A DNA stretch of 64,000 nt from Cheiracanthium punctorium (lineage: Eukaryota > Arthropoda > Arachnida > Araneae > Cheiracanthiidae), in NCBI GenBank assembly GCA_038373885.1, contig JAWZYV010010352.1:186001-250000 (forward strand), given 5' to 3'. The position numbers were made by a program, and so were the translations under genes. Below are positions 1-9,838 of this stretch, in pieces; position 1 is the first letter of the stretch, and every line of letters starts with the position of its first letter. The notes beneath the pieces are model-generated. The model was not told the DNA's origin. It was given only the letters and a program-made list of their open reading frames with translations, and searched no databases.

Positions 1-1129
1 TTCCCAATTTGATTTTTTTTTTAAGCATTTCCTTACACCAATTTGTACTAACCTCCTCTTTTTGAGCTTCTGTCAAATTGTGTGGAATCCATCTGGAACA
101 AATCTTTTTAACATGTTCATGCAAAATCGAATGTATTGAAGTCTGTGATATGGCAAGGGATGCTTCAATCTCATATGTGACATGCCGATCTTCTTCAATC
201 ATCTTGTGCACAGCATCGATGTTTTTTTGGATCACTACCGATTTTGGTCGTCCTTCACGAGATTCATCACTGACGGACACACGACCATGATGAAATTCTG
301 CAAACCAGTTATAAACAGTCTTTTCTGATGGTGCTTCATTGCCAAAAGTTTCATGAAGTGATACTAAGCATTCTTGTCAAGTGAGGCCTTTTTTAAAATC
401 ATAAAAAATCATCCAGTGGAAACCTTCACGAGTTACAGTAGAAGACCCAAAATCCGCCGATCCAAAATCCGCAAGGCTCTAAAATCCGCACAATTTCAAT
501 GTAAACAATGAAATCTGCCTTGCCAGCTGCAAGTTCAGAAAACTACAGTATAACAACTAAGAAACTAAATAAGCTATTTCCACTTGAAAAAAAAATATTT
601 TAGGAGTCTGCGAGTTCTAATCGTAACATTGATAACCTTCAAATGAATGACAGCGACATAATTGACTCTGAATTATGGTCACATGACACAGACTCTGTAA
701 CAAGTGAGGATGATCAAAAATTGATAAATTAACATTTAATGAAAGTTAGGCCGTGAGAAAGAAATATCTCAGATTTGTAGAGCAGCAAAGCTGTGTTACG
801 TGCAGAAAATAATGGAAAAAAAAAACTATAAGAACATCCCAAAGTCTTAAACTACTATTCTACTATTGAATATACATGTTTAGATAAGTTGTACTATAAT
901 CTCATAACTTTGTATGTTGTATTAATCCTCTGTATTTTTATATCATGATTCTGATTATAAGTAACATTTGTTTCCCTTGATCTTTATTGTATTTTTTTTC
1001 TATTATTTTCTGAGTGGGGTGGAAATAGAATAAATTTCCTATTATGACCCCAAATCCGCAAAATTCTAATATCTGCACAAGGTCTGGAACCAAGCTGTGC
1101 GAATTTTAGGTCTTCTACTGTATTTCCAT
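1..1129 (-). pseudogene. mariner transposase, N-terminal part, interrupted and cut by window edge
   Basis: Read on the minus strand, an ATG at 1129-1127 opens a frame that continues, after an inserted element (436-1120), from 433 down to the window start. Visible motifs are the mariner start MIFYDFKKGLT, the helix-turn-helix stretch ETFGNEAPSEKTVYNWF and the linker ILHEHVKKICSRWIPHNLT, all typical of the DNA-binding half of Tc1/mariner transposases. A TGA at 379-377 replaces a sense codon just after FKKGLT. The catalytic DDD half would lie left of the window. The protein would cut and paste its own element, but this copy is dead because of the stop and the insertion. The 5' terminal inverted repeat right of 1129 was not located. 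Confidence 0.85.
436..1120. mobile_element. non-autonomous Tigger-like (pogo) element with TA duplication
   Basis: The block is bounded by TA at 434-435 and 1121-1122. Its ends are inverted copies beginning CAGTAGAAGACC, with about 20 of 22 bases matching. It splits the mariner reading frame after the second codon, so it is younger than the mariner. Repeated AAATCCGC words near both ends are subterminal motifs of this class. A short acidic frame around 642-732 (DSEDD-like tail) may be a relic of a pogo transposase C-terminus. No catalytic domain remains, so it would have needed a transposase in trans. Confidence 0.85.
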
Positions 1130-1524
1130 TTTTTTCACTCACTTGCTTCTTCACTTGCACTGTAAACAAAATACGTAGCCAATTTGTATGATGCCACTGA
1201 TTCCATCATTAAAAAAGTGTGAATTTTACGAATATCCAGAAGACAAATTTCAGTAGTGCCGTCTATTGGTTGTTTGCAAAAACATAAAAGGCAACCTTCG
1301 TAAGAGATTTCTAATTGTTGGTGCCCCTTGAAAGCTGCTAATAATTGGGCAGAGGCCTTTTGGAACCACGAATTCAAGATGCACACATTTACCACCTGTA
1401 CACGGTGGTCTTCGGGAGTAGGTGGAAAATCCAACAAGCAATCTGACATTCAAATCAGGAATGCCATGTATTTTTGTGCTTTCTTTTCAACATCAGACAA
1501 AAAGAGTAATCAGTAATTTTTATA
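1130..1524. other. unassigned spacer with unrecognised minus-strand frame
   Basis: The part next to 1129 is presumably the mariner 5' untranslated region. A 104-codon minus-strand frame (1449-1135) has no domain I recognise. The stretch near 1383-1420 resembles pieces at 41060 and 44216 (words like TGTACACGGTGGTCTTC), so a short dispersed repeat, possibly a SINE fragment, is present here. Confidence 0.4.
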
Positions 1525-1751
1525 TAGGGATGCACCGAATATTTGGCTGGTATTCGGTATACTGCCTATTTGGCAGACAAACCGAATATTTGGTTCGGCC
1601 GAATACTTAAATATTCGGCAACCGAATAGTAAACAAATTTAAGTATTCTCCAATCAGTAAACAAATACATATTTTTTATATCATGAATGAAAGATATAGT
1701 ATAGTACCATAGTACTAAATTGATTTAAGTTGTTACTTACTAATATCACAT

Positions 1752-1832
1752 GTGAATAAGCGTTAGAAACCCTTAGAAAGTCCTTCTACAAGGCACCCCA
1801 TCCCTGGCAGATAGCCCTAATAATCAATTTCA
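1752..1832 (+). mobile_element. SINE body fragment (same family as 31119-31345)
   Basis: The sequence from TGTGAATAAGCGTTAGAAAC to GGCAGATAGCCCTA closely matches the tRNA-unrelated body of the SINE at about 31245-31325. The tRNA-like head is absent here. It lies directly upstream of the surviving hAT coding frame, consistent with insertion into that element. Confidence 0.6.
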
Positions 1833-3553
1833 GCATTTTACGTTGCTGAAAATAATGATCACAAAGTTATACGAAGTGAATGTTTATTCACTACATTTCT
1901 AGTGGAACACAATATTCCGCTTTCTGTATCGGACCATGCAAGTAAATTATTTCCTAAAATGTTCCCGTATTCGAATATTGCCAAAAAATACAGTTGTTCC
2001 AGAACAAAAACTGGATTGATCATTCAGTCAATGGCCAACAATGATAAAACATAAATAATTAATTATCTGCAGAATAATGTATTTGCTCTCGCTACAGATG
2101 CCAGTAACGATATTGGGTCGAAAAAACTCTATCCATTGGTTGTTTCCTTTTACGATGGAAGAAAAGGGATTATTCACACAATGATACTATCCCTCCTGGA
2201 ATCCAGCGATAATACTGGCGAAGGTATTTTTAAGCTGATTAACAGTGAGTTTACGAAATTAAATATAAAGTGGATAAATTGCGTTGCCTTCTCTTGTGAC
2301 AATGCGAATGTCATGATTGGACAGCAGAAAGGTGTGGCTGCTTTCATGACTAAAGAACAACCGAATTTGAAAATTATTGGTCGCCCATGCCACCTTATTC
2401 ATATATCAGCACAAAAAGCAACCAAAATGCTAAACGTGGATGTGGAGTTCTTTCTAACTCAAGTTTTTTACTACTTACAAAAAAGTAGCAAAAGAAAAAA
2501 TGCATTCGAACAGTGCCAAATAATTTGTGGTACAGAAGTACACAAAATAATGAAGCATGTTGGCACACGCTGGCTGTCCCTTCAAACTGTGCTAAATAGA
2601 GTTCTTGAGCAATGGGATCCTCTCATTAAGTATTTTCTGGAAACTGTTGAAACTGAAGAAATTAATTCTCAGTGTTCACAGTTACAAACATTCTTGAGAT
2701 CTGCCACTACCAAATTAAACTGCTTGTTTCTGCAAAATGCCATTGACATTTTTACAAGATCCAATTTAATTTTGCAGAAGGAGCAACCTTGCATTCATCT
2801 CTTGAAAACAGAACTCAACAATTTATATCATAACTTGCTTGTAAGGTTCATCAAACCACTATCTGTTGCGAAAGCTGATTCAGCTTATTCAGTAAATTTT
2901 TCGAAAAGAAAACACCAGAAGGACGATGAAGATCTTGTAATAGGATCAAAAACTAGGATGTGCTTAAGGGATGCTGGATTCTCTGCTGAAGAAAAATCAG
3001 CATTTTATTCTTCAGTCAGAAATTTTTTTGTTACTGCTTGCAACTATATTTTGGACAAGATGCCTGTCCAAGATTAATTTCTTCAGCATGCTACTGTAGC
3101 TGATATTAAACTTCAGCATACTTCTAGTTATAGTTCAATTTTATATTTTGTTGACTTGTTCAATTTAAATTTGGACCACGATAAGCTCGAACAAGAGTTC
3201 GCCCTGTATCAGTGTGACAAATTTCCTTTAGAAATAACCGATTGTGAACGGTTAGATAGTGCTTGGCACAAGATAAGCGAAATTAAAATTAATGGAGTAT
3301 TAAAATACCCAACACTTCCTAAATTGATGCTGGCAATTCTTGTTGTGCCACATATAGCAATGCACCCACTGAGAGAATATTCTCAATGGTAAAAAAGAAT
3401 CAAACTGAATTCAGGTCCAGCTTAGGAATACAAACTCTTGAGACACTCTTAATTGAAAAATTAACTGTTGACTCTTGCTATAATAAAACTTTTACTTCAG
3501 GGGAATTAAAAGCTGCAAAAAGTGCATGCTACAGACAATTAAATTCAAAATAA
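1832..3553 (+). pseudogene. hAT transposase relic
   Basis: One frame runs from about 1832, with TAA at 2052-2054 and 3075-3077, then shifts frame near 3350 and ends at TAA 3551-3553. N-terminal motifs: FTTFLVEHNIPLSVSDHASK and KYSCSRTKTG. Catalytic core: ATDASND (first Asp), FSCDNANVMIG (second Asp), the C/H pair near GRPCHLIHIS, and TRWLSLQ. The C-terminal dimerisation block has NAPTERIFSMVKKN and FRSSLG. This is a full RNase-H-fold hAT architecture of roughly 570 codons, with no BED finger visible upstream. It would be nuclear and act on its own termini. Two stops and a frameshift make it non-functional. Confidence 0.9.
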
Positions 3554-3574
3554 TACTCCCACTCTTTTGTTACT

Positions 3575-4275
3575 TGTATATATATGCACATAATCACATA
3601 TTTAAGAAGTGTGACTTATTTGAATTTTTACCTAGCATTTAAGTTAATCCAGCATTTATACACATTCAAGTTTCTTTCTTTCTTTCTTTTTTCCCCCCCA
3701 TGAATATTGATTTAAGCAAAATATTCTACATTTTAAGAGAAAGTATAAATTGAGTTAAATTTTGCATTATATTTTTGATCCTACTAATTTCTTTACTTCT
3801 ATTTATTTTATTATATGTTGTATATGTATGCACACAATCACATATTTAAGAAGTGTGACTTATTTGAATTTTTACCTAGGATTTAAGTTAATTCAGCATT
3901 TATACACATTCAAGTTTCTTTCTTTTTTTTCCCCATGAATATTGATTTAAGCAAAATATTCTACATTTTAAGAGAAAGTATAAATTGGGTAAAATTTTGC
4001 ATTATAATTTTGATATACTAATTTCTTTATTTATTTTATTGTATGCTGTATATGTATGCACTCAATCACATATTTAAGAAGTGTGACTTATTTGAATTTT
4101 TCATTTAAGTTAATTCAGCATTTATACACATTCAAGTTTCCTTCTTTCTTTTTTTCCCCATGAATATTGATTTAAGCAAAATATTCTACATTTTAAGAGA
4201 AAGTATAAATTGAGTTAAATTTTGCATTATATTTTTGATATACTAATTTCTTTACTTCTATTTATTTTTATATTT
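3575..4275 (+). repeat. three tandem copies of a 228-244 bp AT-rich unit
   Basis: The phrase TTTAAGAAGTGTGACTTATT occurs at 3601, 3845 and 4073, and each time is followed by a CT-rich tract, ATGAATATTGATTTAAGC and AGAGAAAGTATAAATTG. Spacings are 244 and 228 bp, and the copies differ by small indels in the CT tract and a few substitutions. The array begins right after the hAT coding relic, so it probably amplified the element's 3' untranslated region. No coding potential. Confidence 0.9.
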
Positions 4276-4547
4276 AAACATTGTAAAATTTAAAAATTTT
4301 TAGAATGATTTTTTAAATAAAGTTTTTTTGAATCAGTATGAAATGAAGTTTTTTATGCAATCTTTTTAGTACTATCTTATGATTATTGTATATGCATGGT
4401 ATTTGTTATGTTGACGTATAAACGTCACACATCGATTCGAGTAACCTTAAGGTATGTTACTGAGAACTCCTGTGCAATGTTGGCAGGTCTGTACATATAG
4501 TACAACTTTAGTTAAACGTGGTTATAATGTCATTTGACACACCATAT

Positions 4548-5475
4548 TGTTACGAATTTTTGGGGCAACCAGCTGTTCTGGGGCTTAAAATAGTTTAAAA
4601 TTCGTATTCTAAGCTTCAAATAGTTAAATTTTGCTTTTTGTTGCATCAAAATTGGTTAACCAGAAACGGAGATACGGAGGTTTTGGTTTTCCCTTTGTTT
4701 TTCTATGGGGTTTCTAGAAGTCTCGAGAAATATTGGTCCTAGGCCTTCGGTAAATTCACTTTCGAGGACTTATTTTTGGTGCCAAATTTGGCAATATTTT
4801 GCCAAAAGTCATCAAGCTTGGTGACATTTTGGTCATTTGGCACAATTTTTCCAATGGGGCCTGGAAGTTGGTTTTCCTGCATTAAAAATGCATAATAACC
4901 TAACATTTCTCTTCTATCATGTAATCAAAATTCCCGCTTTATGTGGTATCCTCGAGGAATATACTTTTCTCCAAAACTCTTGTAGCTTCTGTGTCGGGTA
5001 TAAATATAAGTGTGTTTCAAAAGCCCCCAGTTCAGTGAAAGTTGAGCACCCGTAGTGTGAATAGAGCTCTTTGAGTGAGTACGCTTGCATTCTGAATTGA
5101 TAGTGCTGTAGAAGCCTTGTTTTGGCTTGCTTTTCAAAGCTGTTTTTAAAGTGCTGTGTGTAAATTCTTGATTGCTGAGTCTTGAGAAACTGTTAGTGTT
5201 ATCTCTCTTATATTTTCACTGAATTTTTGCCTGTGAAAGTGTTTTATTTTGTGTGAAAAATACAGCATTTGTGAGAGCTTCAGATCTAAGGGGACTGTTA
5301 AAAGCACATTACTATTTGACTGTGCTTATGAATTTTGTACAGCTGATTGTTCGACGAAGTTCTAAAAGCAATAAAGTTTGTGTTCCATCCTGACAAGTGA
5401 CTTTTTAGTACAACTTTCTACTCCATGTGGACTTTAGAACGACGAACCCAGAAACAAGCAGAGGTTTCTGAAACA
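4548..5475 (+). repeat. Gypsy 5' LTR with TATA box and poly(A) signal
   Basis: Begins TGTTACGAA and ends GAAACA, 928 bp, matching the LTR of the copy at 59049-59982 along its length and the 3' LTR over its last two thirds. TATAAATA at 4999-5006 is a plausible promoter and AATAAA at 5370-5375 the processing signal, giving a usual U3-R-U5 order. The preceding TTTGGCAAAATTT-type segment contains small inverted repeats around CCAAATTTGGCAA. Confidence 0.9.
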
Positions 5476-5477
5476 TT

Positions 5478-5495
5478 TGGTGTCAGAATCGGGAT
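5478..5495 (+). promoter_or_regulatory. primer binding site complementary to tRNA-Leu
   Basis: TGGTGTCAGAATCGGGAT starts two bases after the LTR end. Its complement matches the 3' end of leucine tRNAs (CTGACACCA plus the T-stem), so minus-strand DNA would be primed by tRNA-Leu. The copy at 59985 has the same site with one change. Confidence 0.85.
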
Positions 5496-5861
5496 TCTAA
5501 ATAAAGACAAACTCTCCAGTGCATGGTGTGGACAAGAAAAATGGAAGAACTTAAAAAACTGATAGAGGAGATGAAAACTGATATGATAAAAGAGATGAAA
5601 TCCGGACAAGCTGATTTAGAGAAGAAAATTGAATCCGTACAAGCCGATTTAGAGAAGAAAATTGAATCTGTACAAGCCGAATTAGAGAAGAAAATTGAAG
5701 CCGGACAAGAAGAAATGAAATTGGGATTGGAGAAAATGGAGACTGCTTTGGGAAAATTAGAGAAATTCGAAAAGAGTGTGCAGAAAAATCAAGAGATAAT
5801 GGAGAAAAGAATGTCGCTCCTAGAAGAAACTCAAGAAAAAAACGTGAATCGGATTGAATGA

Positions 5862-6970
5862 GGTCGGATGAGGCCGTATCATTGGATTGAAAGAGGCCGG
5901 TTGGACTAATCGGGGAATCGCTCGTCATTTGAGTCGAAGCGATGCGACGATTCGAAGATGCTGGCAAGAATGGGTGGAAAATGGCAGAGTGCAGCATCAG
6001 GATGGTAGCGGTCGACCATGGGCTACAACAGATCGTGAGGACAGAGTGATGGTCCGATCAGCTGTCACAGCGCCTTCTTCATCTCTATCAACCATCAGAC
6101 GTTCAACCCAAACACCAGTGTCCATCATGACCATTCACAGACGGTTGAGAGAGCGAAATCTATGCTCGCGCCGACCGTTATGCCACCTGCCACTGACGAG
6201 CCAGATTACAGTGGTGCAGGGCTCGATCAGGTTGGAATGATGCCGACTGGGGACGGATAGTCTTTAGCGACGAATCCCGCTTCCAACTATGTCCTGACGA
6301 TCATCGAAGACGTGTTGATGCACAGGGCAGAGGGGGGGATCCTGCTTTCACTATTGCATGCCACACCGGCCCTCAACAAGGCATTATGGTCTGGGGTGCC
6401 ATTTCCTTTGACAGCCGGACCCCTTTCGTCGTCATTAGAGGTACACTTACTGCACAGAGGTACGTGGACGACATCCAAAGACCTGTTTTGCTACCGTTCC
6501 TTTTGCAGTGCCCTGGGCTGGTTTTACAGCAGGACAATGCCAGACCACATACGGCTCGTGTTGCTCTAAACTGTCTGCAAGCTTGTCAAACTCTTCCTTG
6601 GCCTGCCAGATCTCTCTCCCATCGAGCATGTCTGGGATATGATGGGAAGGCGATTGCATCTGGCACGGACTGATTGCATCTGGCACGGTCTTGATGACCT
6701 CGTTCGATAATTAGAGCGAATTTGGCAGGAAATACTGCAGGAGACTATCCGGGAGCTTTATCAGTCTATGCCACGCCGTGTGGCAGCTTGTATACAGGCT
6801 AGCGACAGGTCAACACCTTATTGAACTTGTTACTGTAACTCTGAAATAAATTATTCAATTGTTCTGAAATTTTAATCATTTACTATTCTGCACATTGTCT
6901 TCCTATCCACCAATTTTCGTCTCAATAGGACACCTCCTTCTTGGTGCGTCGATTTATTTGTTATAGAGTG
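5862..6970 (+). mobile_element. Tc1-like element, 5' truncated, inside gag
   Basis: Transposase sequence starts abruptly with GRIIGLKEAGWTNRGIARHL (helix-turn-helix) at about 5877. It continues through FSDESRFQLCPDD (first Asp), MVWGAISFDSRTP, LQQDNARPHTARVAL (second Asp) and LSPIEHVWDMMGRRL (Glu of DD34E), ending PRRVAACIQ...TPY with stop at 6822-6824. The frame is broken several times: a deletion near 6215 and a short repeat of ATTGCATCTGGCACGG at about 6651-6688. The right terminus ends TTTGTTATAGAGTG at 6970, followed by TA. No left terminus is present, so the 5' end was deleted together with part of gag. Confidence 0.88.
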
Positions 6971-7068
6971 TAGTAGAATACAACTTAAGTCAAGGATGCA
7001 GAGATCTGCCGAGACCCTTCAAGAGCAGGCTTCGGACATAGATAGGCTGTGTCATCTAGCCTACATGG

Positions 7069-7236
7069 CAAGAGCGGCTCCAGCGAGTGGGACATGGGGG
7101 CCATGGCCCCCTCCGAGCTTGGATTTCACACGTTCCGTAACGATTTCATACATTCAATTTGCGCTTTGAACAATTTGCGGACCTATCTAAAAAGTCCAAT
7201 GGCCCCCTCCGAAAATTCATTCTGGAGCCGCCTTTG
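7069..7236. mobile_element. 168-bp hAT MITE with perfect 8-bp duplication
   Basis: CTACATGG is repeated at 7061-7068 and 7237-7244. Between them the ends are inverted: CAAGAGCGGCTCCAG and CTGGAGCCGCCTTTG. An 8-bp duplication with short inverted ends is the hAT signature. Removing the element and one duplication restores a continuous capsid frame. The insertion (176 bp) shifts frame, yet an open frame still reads through it from 7049. Confidence 0.95.
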
Positions 7237-7645
7237 CTACATGGACCACCTTGATGATGTCCGAGAAGAAATGGCGGTGCGGTATTTTATCAAAGCCATC
7301 CGGTATTCTGAAATTCAAAAGGCACTCATGCTGGAGTATTATAGAGATTGGAAATCTGCTCTCGTGTTTGCTATGAAGCTAGAGGCAACTCAGCGGGCCG
7401 TGAGGAAAGATCGTCATGCAATTAGAGCAGTGACGGTCCAAGATAGAGCTTATTTGGACACAGAGAGCTTAGAGAGCAGAATAATGAAGAAAGTTGAAGA
7501 TCTAATGGAACGAAAATTAAGATCTGGTGGAACGAAAGATAGCCCAAAGAGAGTAAAATGCTGGAAGTGTGGCGTCGAAGGACATGTACAAAAGTATTGT
7601 GGTCGAAAGTCTCATGGTCAGCAACAGAAATCTCAGAACGGATAG

Positions 7646-8192
7646 GAGGGAAACTAGGAGGTGGCCATCTCGCGGGGCAGAGGTTGCCAGATATTAAAAA
7701 TCCCCACCTAAAAGTCTTACAGATTTCATCAGTGAATGGTGGCAGTAATGGACTATTTGTACTCGGATACATAAATGGTTCTCCATGCCACACGGTCATT
7801 GATAGAGCTAATGTAACCATCATAAGGACAGGTCTTGCTAAGAAATTAAATTTGAAGACTATCTGGACTCTGTCCTCACTGACCCTCCAGACTGTGACAG
7901 GTGACAAGATCGAAGTCGGCTGGAAAAGCTAGAGTGGAAATTATGTTTGGAAATGAAAGATACGACCATTTGGTGTATGTCGCCAATATTACGGACTCTT
8001 TTATTCTCGGACTGCACTTTTTAAAATACACAAATTTAATTTGGACTTTAAAAATAATGAGCTTCGTTTAGACTCTGAAGAAATAGCTGTGTTCAACATT
8101 AAAAATTACGCTGTTTTACCTGTTCAACAAATAATAGCTCAGACTGATATCACTCTTCCCCAAGAACTGATTCAATACTTTCTGGAACAGTA
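7646..8192 (+). pseudogene. Gypsy aspartic protease region
   Basis: The frame overlapping the gag end carries SPCHTVIDRANVTIIRTGLA. Retropepsins of this family have D-T/S-G-A at this spot. Here Asp is kept but the Thr-Gly pair is replaced by one Arg, as if three bases were lost. Frameshifts follow near 7920 (the fold continues MFGNERYDHLVYVANITDSF, then ILGLHFL) and near 8025 (KFNLDFKNNELRLDSEEIAV). A TAA at 8190-8192 ends this part. The enzyme would mature Gag-Pol in the particle; this copy cannot. Confidence 0.8.
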
Positions 8193-8287
8193 AAAGAAAT
8201 CAATAAATTCCAGTTTGGATTACTTGAAGACCCAAACAATAGTGATGCTGTCAGAGAAGTACTTGTGGGAGCAACACTTGTGGACTT

Positions 8288-9838
8288 GTGAAAACTAACG
8301 TTTCTGTTAGAGTAGCTAACGTGACTGACAAGTCGAAGGTTATAAAGAAAAATGAAGTGTTGGCAACATGCACTCCTGTTACCTGCATTAATGAGAACTG
8401 CAACCTAATGACAGCTAAATCATCCGAGTGTCTGACAAAGGAATTATTACAAGACGTGGAGTTAACGGCAGAACAGAGAAGCGCTGTGGAGAAAGTAATA
8501 GCTGAATTTGAAGACCTCTTCTCTCGTACTTGGGTGACTGGTCGTACCAAGTTAAAGCAACACAGGATAGATACAGGCAACCATTCTCCCATCAAGCAAC
8601 ATCCTAGGCAGCTGCCATTTGCTAAGCAAGAAGAGGTGAGCAGACTTTTAGAGGAGATGCAGAGTGAGGATGTCATCGAGCCATCGACTAGTCACTGGGC
8701 CTTGCCGATTGTTTTGGTCCGGAAGAAGGATGGTTCCACCCGGTTCTACGTTGACTATAGACATATGAATGACATTACCAAGAAAAACAGCTACTCTCTT
8801 CCCAGGATAGATGACACTTTAAAGGGAAATGAATGGTTCTTCACTCTGGAACTCAAGAGTGGATACTGGCATGTACAAATTCATCCTGATGACCGTGAAA
8901 AGACTACATTCACTACGGGACAAGGATTGTGGCAGTTCAAAGTTATGCCTTTTGGACTCTGCAATGCACCTGCTACATTTGAGCATCTACTGGAGATAGT
9001 GCTGAGAGGACTTTCCTACAAAGCATGTCTTGTTTATTTAGACAATATCATGATCGTCGAAAAGACTTTTGAAGAGCATCTCAAGAACATCCGAAAGGTG
9101 CTGCAGAAATTAAAGGAGGCAAACTTGAAACTGAGTCCATCGAAGTGACACTTGTTTCGTAGGGAAGTACGTTATCTTGAGCACATAATATCTGCCCGCA
9201 GAGTCCAAACCGATCCCGAAAAGACATCCACAGTCCAGAACTGGAGTCATCCTGAGAATATCCATGACTTAAGAAGTTTTCTCGGTCTGTGTACTTAATA
9301 TAGAAAATTCGTGAAGGGTTTTTCTCACATTGCAAGACCACTTCACAAGTAGACCGAGACTGGACCAAAATTTCTATGGATTGAAAAATGTGAGGATGCA
9401 TTCCACGAACTCAAGACGGCCCTAACATCTTCGCCGATCCTGTTGTATCCTCACTTTGAATGGTCATTTATCCTGGACACAGACGAAAGTAAGGAGAGTG
9501 TTGGAGCAGTCTTGTCCAAGGAGATAGATGGCCAAGAACATGTCATTACGTACAAGAGCAAGTTCCTTTCAAAGGCAGAATGTAACTATTGTGTTATGAG
9601 AAATGAACTTCTTATTATCGTTAAGGCCATGGAGCATTTCCATCATTACCTGTATGGCCGAAAGTTCCTGCTCAGAACGGACCATGCCTCTTTGACCTGG
9701 CTTTTAAACTTCAAGAATCCGGAGGGCCAGATAGCCAGGTGGATACAGAGGCTACAAGAATATGACATAGAAATACGCCATCAGAAAGGAGTATCTCATG
9801 GAAATTCAGATGCTTTGTCGAGAAGGCCCTGCATAGAA
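8288..9838 (+). pseudogene. Gypsy reverse transcriptase and RNase H
   Basis: RT fingers/palm run from about 8540 (HRIDTGNHSPIKQHPRQLP, IVLVRKKDGSTRFYVDYRHM). Two of the metal-binding Asp positions are changed: FTLELKSGYW has Glu where LDL is usual, and VYLDNIMIV has Asn at the second Asp of the YxDD box. Stops at 9146-9148, near 9296 and near 9350 interrupt the connection. RNase H keeps ILDTDESKESVGAVLS, MRNELLIIVKAMEHF and RTDHASLTWLL, with its Asp, Glu and Asp. The tail HGNSDALSRRP is the usual end of RNase H. All in one frame, so the stops are point changes. Confidence 0.93.

Larger units (their letters stand above)
1525..3560 (+). mobile_element. hAT DNA transposon, decayed, 5' end visible
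   Basis: The left end starts TAGGGATGCACCGAAT, a common hAT terminus, followed by several inverted CCGAAT/ATTCGG words as subterminal repeats. The transposase relic follows on the same strand. I could not find the matching right terminus in 3550-4547, so the 3' end is lost or diverged. A SINE fragment sits between the terminus and the coding part. Confidence 0.75.
5523..7645 (+). pseudogene. Gypsy gag, split by Tc1 and a MITE
   Basis: ATG at 5523 starts MVWTRKMEELKKLI followed by a lysine/glutamate coiled coil with repeated LEKKIES(V/A)QA units (to 5861). The frame is then lost in a Tc1 insertion. Capsid-like sequence returns at about 6978 (SRMQRSAETLQEQASDIDRL) and, past a 168-bp MITE, continues VREEMAVRYFIKAIR. 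The CCHC knuckle CWKCGVEGHVQKYC lies at 7559-7600, and the stop is at 7645. Compared with the copy at 60707-60979, the segment carrying VVKTYDGKTSW is missing here, so Tc1 insertion was accompanied or followed by deletion. Gag would form the cytoplasmic particle. Confidence 0.88.

Noticed and set aside
78..290. 70-codon plus-strand frame at the window start
   Set aside because: It is antisense to the mariner transposase, which has clear motifs on the minus strand.
6287..6686. Antisense and alternative-frame ORFs over the Tc1 element
   Set aside because: They are shadows of the Tc1 transposase, which has recognisable motifs in the sense frames.
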